64,000 nucleotides of DNA from Paeniglutamicibacter kerguelensis (GTDB lineage: Bacteria > Actinomycetota > Actinomycetes > Actinomycetales > Micrococcaceae): contig NZ_JAGIOF010000001.1 in the NCBI RefSeq assembly GCF_017876535.1, positions 3,472,001 through 3,536,000 on the forward strand. Reading direction: 5' to 3'. The position numbers were made by a program, and so were the translations under genes. The notes below the pieces were generated by a model, which did not search any database, had not been told where the DNA came from, and was given only the letters and a program-made list of their open reading frames with translations. Positions within the stretch are counted from its first letter, which is position 1, and each line of letters begins with the position of its first letter. Positions 41,343-49,920 of the stretch are shown piece after piece.

Positions 41343-42536
41343 ATGCCAGTTGCTCTTTATGCCCTCGCCCTTGGCGGCTTCGGCATCGGTCTGACCGAGT
41401 TCGTCATCATGGGCTTGCTGCCCGAGGTCGCGTCCGATTTCGGGGTCACCGAAACCGTCGCCGGCTACCTCATCTCCGGATACGCCCTCGCCGTTGCCAT
41501 CGGCGCCATCATCTTCACGGCAGTGCTTGGCAGGTACGACCGCAAGAAGTCCCTGCTGTTCTTGATGGTGCTGTTCATCATCGGCAACCTGCTCTCGGCC
41601 ACCGGCCCAAGCTACGAGCTGGTCATGCTCGGGCGCATCATCGCCGCGCTGTGCCACGGCGCGTTCTTCGGCATCGGCTCGGTTGTCGCCGCCGACCTGG
41701 TGCCGGCCACCAAGCGTGCCGGCGCCATCGCGTTCATGTTCGCAGGACTCACCATCGCCAACGTGCTCGGCGTACCTCTCGGAACGATGCTCGGCCAGGC
41801 GGCCGGATGGCGTGCCACATTCTGGGCCATCACGGCCATTGGCGTCATCGCACTGGTCGGCATCATGTTGCTGGTGCCTGGCAACCTCGCCCGTTCCTCC
41901 AACGCCGGCGTCTTTGGTGAATTCACCATCTTCCGCAGCCCGCAGGTCTGGCTGTCGATGATGGTGACGATCTTGGGCTACGGCGGCATGTTCGGCGCCT
42001 TCACCTACATCGCCTTCACGCTCACGGGCGTCGGCGGTTTCGCCCCGAGCACCGTGCCGTGGCTGTTGATCCTCTTCGGCGTCGGGCTGTTCGCCGGCAA
42101 CATCCTCGGCGGCCGCGCCGCGGACAAGAACCTGCCGAAAACGCTCATTGCGCTGTTGGGCGTCCTCACGATCGTATTGATCGGGTTCGCGCTCACGGCC
42201 GACAACCAGATCGCAACCATCATCGCCCTGGTGCTCATGGGTGGCGTCGGGTTTGCCACCGTACCGGGGATGCAGATGCGCATCATGAACCACGCGGCAC
42301 ACGCGCCAACCCTCGCCTCGGGCGCCAACATTGCGGCCTTCAACATCGGCAACGCCTTCGGTGCGTGGGTCGGCGGCCTGACCATCGCGGCGGGGCTCGG
42401 CTACACCTCGCCACTGTGGGCCGGTGCCGCAATCACCGTTGCCGGGCTGCTGGTGCTGCTCGTCGCCGTGCGGGTTCGCGGCGGCGAATATGCAAAAGAC
42501 CAAGAACCACGGCTTTCGCCGGTTCCAGTGCCGTAA
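41343..42536 (+). CDS. DHA1-type MFS transporter (AraJ/YdhP-like)
   Basis: A 397-residue twelve-helix MFS protein. It begins MPVALYALALGGFGIGLTEFVIMGLLP, the typical opening of the arabinose-efflux/YdhP group, with LGRYDRKKSLLFLM after helix 2 and FAGLTIANVLGVPLGTMLGQAAGWR in helix 5. It is most likely a proton-driven exporter of small organic molecules. GAAGG precedes ATG 41343. An aldo/keto reductase follows 59 bases later, and a MarR regulator lies divergent, a common efflux-detoxification arrangement. Confidence 0.9.
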   Translation: MPVALYALALGGFGIGLTEFVIMGLLPEVASDFGVTETVAGYLISGYALAVAIGAIIFTAVLGRYDRKKSLLFLMVLFIIGNLLSATGPSYELVMLGRIIAALCHGAFFGIGSVVAADLVPATKRAGAIAFMFAGLTIANVLGVPLGTMLGQAAGWRATFWAITAIGVIALVGIMLLVPGNLARSSNAGVFGEFTIFRSPQVWLSMMVTILGYGGMFGAFTYIAFTLTGVGGFAPSTVPWLLILFGVGLFAGNILGGRAADKNLPKTLIALLGVLTIVLIGFALTADNQIATIIALVLMGGVGFATVPGMQMRIMNHAAHAPTLASGANIAAFNIGNAFGAWVGGLTIAAGLGYTSPLWAGAAITVAGLLVLLVAVRVRGGEYAKDQEPRLSPVPVP

Positions 42537-42595
42537 CCACCCGTCTTCCCCCTCCGTACACATCCAACCGCACACACCTAAAAAGGAACTCGACA

Positions 42596-43435
42596 ATGAA
42601 CACCACATCCACCAACGTCCCGACCATCACCTTGAACAACGGGGTCACCATGCCCCAGCTGGGCTTCGGGGTATTCCAGGTTTCCGACGAGGAAACCACG
42701 GCGGCGGTCGCGACCGCCCTGGAAACCGGGTACCGCAGCATCGATACCGCGGCAATCTACGGAAACGAAGCCGGCGTCGGACGCGCCCTTGCCGAATCCG
42801 GAATCCCCCGCGAGGAACTGTTCATCACGACCAAGCTGTGGCTGGCGGACCTAGGTCGCGAAAAGACCCGCGCCGCCCTGCTCACCAGCCTCGAGAAGCT
42901 CGGCCTCGACTACGTTGACCTTTACCTCATCCACTGGCCCGGCACCGATACCGACGCCTACCTCGAATCGTGGCAGGTGCTTGAGGAGCTGAAGGCCGAG
43001 GGCCTGACCCGCGCGATCGGCGTCTCCAATTTCCTGCCCGAGCAGCTTGAACGCATCGTCGCCCTGGGCGGAACCATCCCCGCGGTGAACCAGGTGGAAC
43101 TTCACCCCCTCCTGCAAAACCGCGAAACCGCCGCGGTGAACCTTGCCCACGGCATCGCCACCGAGGCGTGGAGCCCGCTGGCGCAGGGAGCCGCATTGAC
43201 CGAACCCGCAGTCCTCGCCGCGGCGCAGGCGCACGGGGTCACCCCCGCGCAGGTGGTCATCCGCTGGCACCTGCAAAGCGGCAACCTGGTGATCCCCAAG
43301 TCGGTCACGGCCTCGCGCATGGCCTCGAACTTCGACGTCTTTGGGTTCGAGCTCGGCGCCGAGGAAATGACGGCCATCGATGTGCTCGAGCGTGACGGTC
43401 GCACCGGCCCGCACCCGCTGACCTTCAACGGCTAG
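42596..43435 (+). CDS. Aldo/keto reductase
   Basis: A 279-residue (alpha/beta)8 NADPH-dependent reductase. The catalytic tetrad is complete: Asp50, Tyr55, Lys80 and His113 (RSIDTAAIYGNE, FITTKLW, LIHWPG). The C-terminal phosphate-binding segment LVIPKSVTASRMASN is also present. It belongs to the 2,5-diketo-gluconate reductase/AKR5-like group and reduces aldehydes or ketones. AAAAAGGAA precedes ATG 42596; the in-frame extension upstream overlaps the MFS gene antisense-like and is discarded. With the MFS carrier and MarR regulator it probably forms a carbonyl-detoxification unit. Confidence 0.92.
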   Translation: MNTTSTNVPTITLNNGVTMPQLGFGVFQVSDEETTAAVATALETGYRSIDTAAIYGNEAGVGRALAESGIPREELFITTKLWLADLGREKTRAALLTSLEKLGLDYVDLYLIHWPGTDTDAYLESWQVLEELKAEGLTRAIGVSNFLPEQLERIVALGGTIPAVNQVELHPLLQNRETAAVNLAHGIATEAWSPLAQGAALTEPAVLAAAQAHGVTPAQVVIRWHLQSGNLVIPKSVTASRMASNFDVFGFELGAEEMTAIDVLERDGRTGPHPLTFNG

Positions 43436-43465
43436 ACGCGATTCGGCCCGGTAGCCACAAGCAAC

Positions 43466-43523
43466 GAAGCGGGGCCACCCGTTTTCACGCAGATTCTTGC
43501 GTGAAAACGGGTGGCCCCGCTTC
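43466..43523. terminator. 25-base-pair bidirectional terminator
   Basis: A perfect 25-base stem (43466-43490 with 43499-43523, outer end GAAGCGGGGC) around an 8-base loop, between the convergent reductase and MHS permease genes. Longest perfect stem noticed in the window. Confidence 0.92.
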
Positions 43524-43538
43524 TTAATACCCAGGAAA

Positions 43539-44978
43539 CTAGGCGTCGACGAGTTCCGTCTTGTCGTCTTCCTGGTTCTTGGCGTTCCAGGCATGGCCCT
43601 GTTCATCGTCCAAGTGCGTGGTCCTCTTGTTCTTCAGGGCGAAGATGTAGACCAGCAGCGAGATGGCGATCGCCACGGTGACGTAGGTGAAGAACAGGTC
43701 AACGCGCTCGGCCTTCTGGAAGGCCGCTCCGATCAGCGGGACGGTGCCGCCGAAGAGCGAGTTGGCGATCGCGTAGCCCAGACCCACGCCGAGGGCGCGG
43801 ATGGAAGCCGGGAACAGCTCGGCCTTCACCAGGGCGTTGATCGAGGTGTATCCACCGACAATGACCAGGCCGCCCATCATCAGCAGGAAGGCGAAGACCG
43901 GGTTCTGGGTCTTGGAAAGCATCGAAAGCAGCGGCCAGGTGAACAGCACACCCGTGATGCCGAACCAGAGCAGCAGAGGCTTGCGGCCGACCTTGTCGGA
44001 GATCATGCCGTAGACCGGCTGCAGGAGCATGAAGATGAACAGCGCCCAGAAGTTGATGACAGAGGTCTCGGTCTTGGGGATGCCGGAGGTATCGTTCATG
44101 AACTTCAGGATGAAGTTGGTGTAGGTGTAGAAGGCAACGGTGCCGCCCAGGGTGATGCCGATGCAGACCAGCAGCGGCTTCCAGTACTGGGTGAACAACA
44201 GCTTCATGGTGCCCGGCTGGGCTTCGCCGGCAACGCCGGGCTTGTTCGCGGCGGCAACCTGCTCGGCGGAGACTGTTTCCTCCATGCTGCGGCGCAACCA
44301 CAGCACCACCAGGGCGGCCAGGCCGCCGATGGCGAACGGGATGCGCCAGCCCCATTCGACCAGGGTTTCGTGGCTCATGGTGTTCTGCAGGATGACCAGC
44401 ACCAGCAGGGCCAGCATCTGGCCGCCGATCAGGGTCACGTACTGGAAACTGGAGAAGAACCCGCGGCGCTTGGACGTCGCGGCCTCGGACATGTAGGTGG
44501 CGCTGGTGCCGTACTCGCCGCCCACGGAGAAGCCCTGCAGCAGGCGCACGAAGACCAGTAGGACCATGGCCCACATGCCAATGGCTTCCTGGGTCGGCAG
44601 CAGCGCAATCGCGAAGGACCCGGCGGACATCATGGTCACGGACAGGGTCAGCGCGGCCTTGCGGCCGTGGCGGTCGGCGTAGCGGCCGAAGAACCAGGCG
44701 CCAACGGGGCGCATCAGGAACGAGGTGGCGAAGACGGCCATCGCCTCGAGGCCTGCTTGCAGCTCGTTCGTGGCATTGAAGAAGTGCGACTGGAAGTAGG
44801 CTGCGAACACCGTGTAGACGTAGAGGTCGAACCACTCCACGAGGTTTCCGGCCGATCCCTTGAGGATGTTGCTCACGGCCTTGCGGGTCGCGGCGGCCTC
44901 GCTGGCGGACGCAGCGTCCTTGGTGCCGGAACCGGGTTTCGGTGCCTTGTTGATTTTGTCCACGGCGACATTGCTCAT
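43539..44978 (-). CDS. MHS-family permease, 2-oxoglutarate type
   Basis: A 479-residue metabolite:H+ symporter most similar in motif to KgtP-like permeases: NILKGSAGNLVEWFDLYVYTVFAAYF in helix 1, FGRYADRHGRKAAL, and FSVGGEYGTSATYMSE in helix 4. It is likely to import 2-oxoglutarate or a related dicarboxylate with protons. AGAGGAGGAA precedes ATG 44978. The neighbouring divergent operon encodes a two-component system with a TAXI binding protein, which is the usual partner of C4/C5 carboxylate regulation; it may control this permease, but that link is inferred. Confidence 0.88.
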   Translation of the reverse strand: MSNVAVDKINKAPKPGSGTKDAASASEAAATRKAVSNILKGSAGNLVEWFDLYVYTVFAAYFQSHFFNATNELQAGLEAMAVFATSFLMRPVGAWFFGRYADRHGRKAALTLSVTMMSAGSFAIALLPTQEAIGMWAMVLLVFVRLLQGFSVGGEYGTSATYMSEAATSKRRGFFSSFQYVTLIGGQMLALLVLVILQNTMSHETLVEWGWRIPFAIGGLAALVVLWLRRSMEETVSAEQVAAANKPGVAGEAQPGTMKLLFTQYWKPLLVCIGITLGGTVAFYTYTNFILKFMNDTSGIPKTETSVINFWALFIFMLLQPVYGMISDKVGRKPLLLWFGITGVLFTWPLLSMLSKTQNPVFAFLLMMGGLVIVGGYTSINALVKAELFPASIRALGVGLGYAIANSLFGGTVPLIGAAFQKAERVDLFFTYVTVAIAISLLVYIFALKNKRTTHLDDEQGHAWNAKNQEDDKTELVDA

Positions 44979-45246
44979 GGGGGTTCCTCCTCTACGTTGG
45001 CGGCCCCCAAAATAACCGAGGTCCTCCACCAAGGTAATCGTGAGACACGGCACAACCAACGCGATTTGGAATTCCTAACACTTCCTTAAGAATCCGCATT
45101 TTGGCCCGCAGCGGCTTTGCCCCCGGAGCCGGCGAAGGGCGGGAAACGCGGGGAAATGGTACCCTCCAAGACGGGCCCCGGTCGCATCGACCGGGCGTGA
45201 ACAACGAATTTTTGACGACACAACTGACGACGCAAGGAACCCTGCC

Positions 45247-45915
45247 ATGGACGTACTCATCGTTGAGGATGACGACTCCATGGCCGCAGCACTCACCGCA
45301 GCCGTGAAGTCCACCGGCCACGGTGTAGATCGGGTTTCCCGCGGCAGCGATGCCCTGCTGCGGCACCGCGACTTCGACGTGATCCTGCTGGACTTGGGGC
45401 TTCCGGACATGGACGGGCTTGAGGTGCTGCGCAAGCTTCGCCAGGTGACCCAATGCCCCATCTTGGTCCTCACCGCCCGCGACGACGAACGCAGTGTTGT
45501 CCTGGGGCTTCGTTCCGGCGCGGATGACTACCTCGTCAAGCCGGTGAAGCTTGTTGAATTGCTGGCCCGGATCGAGGCAGTCACCAGACGGACGCGGCTG
45601 CTCGACGGGCGGAGCGATCCACACCTTCACGTGGGCGAGCTGGACATCGACCTGGACCGCCGAGTGGCGGCGGTCGCCGGACGCGTGCTGCCGTTGACGG
45701 CCACCGAGTTCGACTTGCTTGCGCTCCTGGCTAGGCATGCTGGTTCCGTCGTCACCCGGGAACAAATTCTCGACGCGCTCTGGGGCGATGCGTTCCTTGC
45801 CTCGTCCAGGTCCCTCGATGTCCACCTGACCGGGCTGCGTTCCAAGCTTCAGCTTCCGGGTTTCATCGTCAATGTCCGCGGCGTCGGGTACCGAATCGAA
45901 GCCGACCCGCGGTGA
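45247..45915 (+). CDS. OmpR/TctD-type response regulator
   Basis: A 222-residue response regulator. The receiver domain (1-115) has the acidic pocket VEDDD, phospho-acceptor Asp49 (VILLDLGLPDMDG), and the conserved Lys in VKPVKL. The OmpR winged helix occupies about 125-220 (LTATEFDLLALLARHAGSVVTREQILDALWG, VDVHLTGLRSKL, VRGVGYRIE). AAGGAA precedes the ATG. A GTGA overlap links it to the histidine kinase. Motifs resemble TctD/QseB regulators of carboxylate uptake. Its targets may include the permease on the opposite strand. Confidence 0.93.
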   Translation: MDVLIVEDDDSMAAALTAAVKSTGHGVDRVSRGSDALLRHRDFDVILLDLGLPDMDGLEVLRKLRQVTQCPILVLTARDDERSVVLGLRSGADDYLVKPVKLVELLARIEAVTRRTRLLDGRSDPHLHVGELDIDLDRRVAAVAGRVLPLTATEFDLLALLARHAGSVVTREQILDALWGDAFLASSRSLDVHLTGLRSKLQLPGFIVNVRGVGYRIEADPR

Positions 45916-47345
45916 AGGCACGTGTCCTTGGCGTTCTGAGCGTGCTTTCGCTGCTCTTGGTCCTTGTCATCTCCAATGTGATCCTGACGTCCAGCAGCCG
46001 TGAGCTCACCCAGGAGCTGCAGATCAACCGCGTTGCATCGCTCAACAGGATCGCGCTGGTGGCCTACGATGCCGCGGTCGACGGGGACAGCACCGTGTTG
46101 CAGCGGGAAATGGACACCTACTCTGGGCTCTACGGCGAAGGAATCGTGGTTCGGTTGCAGCGGGAAACGCTGCGTTCCGGCGCATTGGACGAGAACCGGC
46201 CGGACGTCGCGGACGCGCTCGCGCGGGCCAGCCTCAACCTCAGCGACACCACGCTGGACCCCGTCACGCCGTTCGGGAGCGGCACCGAAGTCATCTCCCG
46301 GTCCATCGGAAGCGCCAACCAGGTCCTGGGCGAGGTGGTGCTCGAGGTCAATCTGGACGTTGCACGGCAGAAGCTGCTGTGCAGGTGGCTGGTGGTGGGC
46401 CTGGCCGCGGCCGCGTTCGCGGCGTTGCTGCTGCTGGGTGCCGCGCGCGTCACCGGTTGGGTCTTGCGTCCGGTGCTCCGGTTGAACGAGGCAGTCACGG
46501 AATTGAAGGAAACCGGCCGAACCGGCCGGCTGCCGGAGGACGGTCCGCCGGAGCTGCGAGAGTTGAGCCGTTCCTTCAGCACCATGGCGGACGCCGTCAG
46601 CGAGAGCATCGAATCCCAGCGCCAGCTCATTGCGGACGCCTCGCACCAATTGCGAAATCCCATCGGCGCGCTGCGTCTGCGGATCGATTTGCTGCTGCTG
46701 GAATTGGACCGCGAACGCGAACTGGAAGCCGGTGCGGGAGTGCTGGCGGAACTTGAACGTGTGGAAGAAATCCTGGACGGAGTGCTCAGGCTTGCCGTGG
46801 CCGAGCACCGGGCCTTTGAGGGATCGACCCGCGCGGCACTGAGCCCGGCAGACGGTTCGAAGGTGCCGGCCATCAACCCGTTCCCCGTGCTGCAGGAAGA
46901 GGTTGAAAGGGCGCAACCGGCCGCGCAGCGCGCCGGCTCGGCCGTCATCCTTGCCACGGATGAAAACCCGGAGGCGGAGATCGCCTGCAACCCCACCGAA
47001 CTTGCCCAAATGATCGGCGAGCTGCTCACCAATGCCATCAAGTACGCCGCCGGGGCCACCATCACCGCCGCCGTCCGAACCGAAGCAGGGCACACGGTCA
47101 TCGAGATAGCGGACCACGGCCCGGGACTCGCTGCGGACCAGCTGGCCGCCGCCACCACGAGGTTCTGGCGCGCACCCGGGCATTCGGGAATTCGCGGCAG
47201 CGGCATGGGAATGACCATTGTCGACAAGCTCGCCGAAGCCAATGGCGGTCGTCTGGTCTTGGGCGAACAATTCCCGCACGGATTGAGGGTGCGCCTTGAA
47301 TTTGACCGGATACATGTGTCGCCGGGGTCGGGAACAAGGCCGTGA
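45912..47345 (+). CDS. Sensor histidine kinase
   Basis: A 477-residue membrane kinase. Helix 1 spans residues 7-25, an extracellular domain of about 130 residues follows, helix 2 is near 158-180, then HAMP. The phospho-acceptor His is in DASHQLRNPIGALR (near 245). The ATP-binding domain at the C-terminus has N-box NAIKYA, G1 DHGPGLAADQL and G2 GSGMGMTIVDKLAE. It starts with GTG inside the response regulator stop. The QLRNP H-box is that of the TctE/QseC kinase group. It overlaps the TAXI protein gene, suggesting that the bound ligand is presented to its extracellular domain. Confidence 0.92.
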   Translation: MKARVLGVLSVLSLLLVLVISNVILTSSSRELTQELQINRVASLNRIALVAYDAAVDGDSTVLQREMDTYSGLYGEGIVVRLQRETLRSGALDENRPDVADALARASLNLSDTTLDPVTPFGSGTEVISRSIGSANQVLGEVVLEVNLDVARQKLLCRWLVVGLAAAAFAALLLLGAARVTGWVLRPVLRLNEAVTELKETGRTGRLPEDGPPELRELSRSFSTMADAVSESIESQRQLIADASHQLRNPIGALRLRIDLLLLELDRERELEAGAGVLAELERVEEILDGVLRLAVAEHRAFEGSTRAALSPADGSKVPAINPFPVLQEEVERAQPAAQRAGSAVILATDENPEAEIACNPTELAQMIGELLTNAIKYAAGATITAAVRTEAGHTVIEIADHGPGLAADQLAAATTRFWRAPGHSGIRGSGMGMTIVDKLAEANGGRLVLGEQFPHGLRVRLEFDRIHVSPGSGTRP

Positions 47346-48355
47346 ACACTCAGAATGAAGGCGCATTGGGGTTGTCCAGACGCAGTTTGCTCAGGGCGGG
47401 GCTTGTCGCGGGCCTGGCCGGAATCATCGCTCCGGCCCTCGGCGCATGCACCACCGAGGGCCGGCCCGGCCTGCTCACCGTTGCCGGCGGGGAGCCGGGC
47501 GGCTTCTATCTTGAGTTTTCAACGTTGCTGGCGGAATCCCTCCAGCGCCACGGTGTCGCCGAAAGGGCCGTCGTGGAGGCAACCGGCGGCAGCCTGGACA
47601 ATCTGGAGCATCTGAGCACCGGAAGGGCCGACCTTGCCGTCGCGCTGGCGGATGCCGCGGCCCAGCAGGCCGCTGCCCCCGGCGCGCACCCCGGGGAGGT
47701 TGCCGCGCTTGGAAAGGTGTACGAAAACTACGTCCACTGCGTCGTGCGGAAGGACAGCAACATTGGCTCCCTCGCCGAACTTGCCGGCCGGACGGTTGCC
47801 GTCGGCCAGCCCGGCTCGGGCACGTCGCTGATCACCCCGCGGCTCATCGAGGTCGCCGGGCTGAGTTCCTCCCCCGACGGCGCGCCGGCCACCCGGAAAA
47901 CCATCACCGTGAAGAACCTGGGACTCAATGACGGGCTTGCCGCCCTCCAAGACGGTTCGGTGGATGCCTTGTTCTGGTCAGGCGGCGTGCCCACCGCCGC
48001 CATTGCCGCGGCGCATGGGGACACGGGGCTCTCACTGCTTGATCTTTCGGCCCTGCTCCCGGCCCTTCGGGCACGGTACGGCGCCTTCTACGACCGGGTG
48101 CTGATCCCCGCTGGAAGCTACGAAGGCATGCCCGCGGTGTGGACCATCGGCGTGGCCAACCTGCTTTTGTGCCGGGCTGATTTGGACGAGCGGACAGTGA
48201 AGCGGACCGTCGAGCTACTGGTGCTCCATGCCGAGGAACTGATTCCGCGCTCGAGCGTCGGCATCCAGTTCCTGAGCCCGGAATCGCTGATCAACACGGC
48301 GGGCATACCCCTACACCCCGCCGCGGCCGCCGCCTACAAAACACTGCACGGGTAG
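47342..48355 (+). CDS. TAXI-family solute-binding lipoprotein, probable sensor accessory
   Basis: A 337-residue TAXI (TRAP-associated extracytoplasmic immunogenic) binding protein. The signal has a twin-arginine-like SRRSLLRAG and a lipobox LGAC (Cys36), so it is probably lipid-anchored. The family opening LTVAGGEPGGFYLEFSTLLAESL and YVVEATGGSLDNL-like segment follow, and DALFWSGGVPTAAI near 205. It starts with GTG, overlapping the kinase stop. No TRAP membrane subunits (dctQM or a fused tatM) lie next to it, so a signalling role with the kinase is more likely than transport. The ligand is probably a carboxylate such as glutamate or 2-oxoglutarate. Confidence 0.85.
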   Translation: MNTQNEGALGLSRRSLLRAGLVAGLAGIIAPALGACTTEGRPGLLTVAGGEPGGFYLEFSTLLAESLQRHGVAERAVVEATGGSLDNLEHLSTGRADLAVALADAAAQQAAAPGAHPGEVAALGKVYENYVHCVVRKDSNIGSLAELAGRTVAVGQPGSGTSLITPRLIEVAGLSSSPDGAPATRKTITVKNLGLNDGLAALQDGSVDALFWSGGVPTAAIAAAHGDTGLSLLDLSALLPALRARYGAFYDRVLIPAGSYEGMPAVWTIGVANLLLCRADLDERTVKRTVELLVLHAEELIPRSSVGIQFLSPESLINTAGIPLHPAAAAAYKTLHG

Positions 48356-48497
48356 TCGCCGATCGACACAACGCTGGTGTCGGTGTTGCGCTTTGGCGTC
48401 CTGTCTTGGGCATGAACACCATTGGATGTTTGAACTATCGTTAGTGCCACCGAGACGGAGCGTTCACCGGATCGTCCGGACAGACAGGGGGCGCAAC

Positions 48498-49466
48498 ATG
48501 GACGTCAACACCTTTGAGCTTCGCCCGGACCCCAGCGGAGGTTTCGATGCATTCATCGACGGACGCTTCCTCCGCTCGATGGTTTATGCCGGGGCCAACC
48601 AGTCCGAATGCCCGCTCACGCTCATGCGCAGGGAATTGGACTTCGACGCCGCGCTCGGCCAAATCAGGCGGCTCAAGGCGGAAGATCCCGGCGATTTCGG
48701 GGCTGATCGTGTGTGGTTGTATTTTTGTTCCAATTGCTTTGATCCGGGTTGCGGCGGACTCGGCGTCAGGGTCGAGGTTTCGGCGGACGTCGTGGTGTGG
48801 TCGGACTTTTCACATGATCCCGAACCCGATCTCGACGAGGAAGCCGACGAACCCGCTCCACTGGACGAGCTCGGTCCGTTCACCTTTGAACGGACCGGCT
48901 ATGAGAAGGCCCTGGACGACCTCGGCGTGTACCTGCGCGCGGTCTTCGCCGAGGTGCACTCCCCCGCCGCACTTTCCAGGCCCGTGGCACTGGGAATCGG
49001 GGCCTGCGTCTCCCGGCGCAGCCTGCGACTTCGCGACCCCAAGGAGGGGCTGCAATGGACGGTTGGTGGCTTGCCGCTGGCAAGGATCCTGCAGAAATCC
49101 CTTGGCCGGATCGTTGCGAAGCCCGAACGCAGGAAGCTCTCCGATCTGGTCCATTCGCCCGTCCAGGAACGGGGAACCCCCTACGGCCCGGCCGGCGGCG
49201 AGGTCCTGGAAATGCTTCTGGGCACGCGCGTTTTTACCGATCTTCCCGGCAGGGTTCCACTGCTGATTGGCGCATGCCTCGAGATCCCCTGCGGCGCGGT
49301 CACCGCGCGAGTCAGAAGGTTGGAGGACATTGTCGTCTGGGACGAGTTCCAGGCCCATGACGCGGGATTCGCCGAACCGTTCCATGTCTTCCCGCACGGG
49401 GTCTCCTTCACCTTCGATCTGCGGCAGCACGACGAAACGGTGCGCCAAACACTCAATTCCCTCTGA
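48498..49466 (+). CDS. Uncharacterised protein with two related CxxC-GCG-like halves
   Basis: A 322-residue cytoplasmic protein of no assigned function. Its first half has CSNCFDPGCGGLGVRVEV (Cys77, Cys80, Cys85), followed by VVVWSDF and PFTFERTGYEKALDDL. The last third repeats the order: CLEIPCGAVTARVRR (Cys260, Cys265), IVVWDEF and SFTFDLRQHDETVRQTL. So it looks like an internal duplication whose second copy lost a CxxC. Single-copy relatives with a CPxCGDxGCG-x-VVWxDF pattern are familiar from actinobacterial genomes as hypothetical proteins; a metal-binding knuckle is plausible. AGGGGGC precedes ATG 48498. Confidence 0.75.
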   Translation: MDVNTFELRPDPSGGFDAFIDGRFLRSMVYAGANQSECPLTLMRRELDFDAALGQIRRLKAEDPGDFGADRVWLYFCSNCFDPGCGGLGVRVEVSADVVVWSDFSHDPEPDLDEEADEPAPLDELGPFTFERTGYEKALDDLGVYLRAVFAEVHSPAALSRPVALGIGACVSRRSLRLRDPKEGLQWTVGGLPLARILQKSLGRIVAKPERRKLSDLVHSPVQERGTPYGPAGGEVLEMLLGTRVFTDLPGRVPLLIGACLEIPCGAVTARVRRLEDIVVWDEFQAHDAGFAEPFHVFPHGVSFTFDLRQHDETVRQTLNSL

Positions 49467-49586
49467 ATAGGCCCGGCGGACGGCACACCGGATTCGCATG
49501 CTCATCGCTTGCTCCACGCGGCCAAGATGTATCCTGCGGAAAAATGCGAAAGACTGTACTCCCACACTTACGAAGGCGAACACCAC

Positions 49587-49865
49587 ATGATGAATCTCCA
49601 GCAGGACTCCGACGGCAACATCCGCATGCGCGCCATCTACCCCAAGACCGTGCGCGTCAACGTCATCTTCACCGACGGGACGCAGGAGGAGTTCACCGGG
49701 CAGCGACTGAACGAGCTGCGCGCCGAGGCCAACGCCGCCTACCGTCTGGCCAACGAGCTGGATGCGAAGGGCTTCGACCGCAACAAGGGAAAGCCGCTTG
49801 CCCGCAACAAGATCGTCGAGTTCGTGCCGGTTCGCCCGGGCATGTCCAAGAGGTCCAAGAAATAG
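49587..49865 (+). CDS. Small uncharacterised basic protein
   Basis: A 92-residue protein with a short beta-rich segment (RMRAIYPKTVRVNVIFTDGTQEEFTGQRLNELRAEA) followed by a Lys/Arg-rich C-terminus ending MSKRSKK. No signal peptide or membrane segment. GAAGG precedes two consecutive ATG codons (49587 and 49590); the first is taken. Codon use is typical of the region, so it is a real gene. No domain recognised; the basic tail could bind nucleic acid. It ends just before a hairpin shared with the convergent ABC permease gene. Confidence 0.7.
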   Translation: MMNLQQDSDGNIRMRAIYPKTVRVNVIFTDGTQEEFTGQRLNELRAEANAAYRLANELDAKGFDRNKGKPLARNKIVEFVPVRPGMSKRSKK

Positions 49866-49869
49866 CGAC

Positions 49870-49894
49870 GATGCGCCGCCGACCGCGGCGCATC
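49870..49894. terminator. Bidirectional terminator hairpin
   Basis: GATGCGCCGC (49870-49879) with GCGGCGCATC (49885-49894), loop CGACC, four bases after the small gene's stop and between convergent genes. Confidence 0.75.
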
Positions 49895-49920
49895 ATCCCG
49901 GCTTCGACCCGGCCTGAAAC

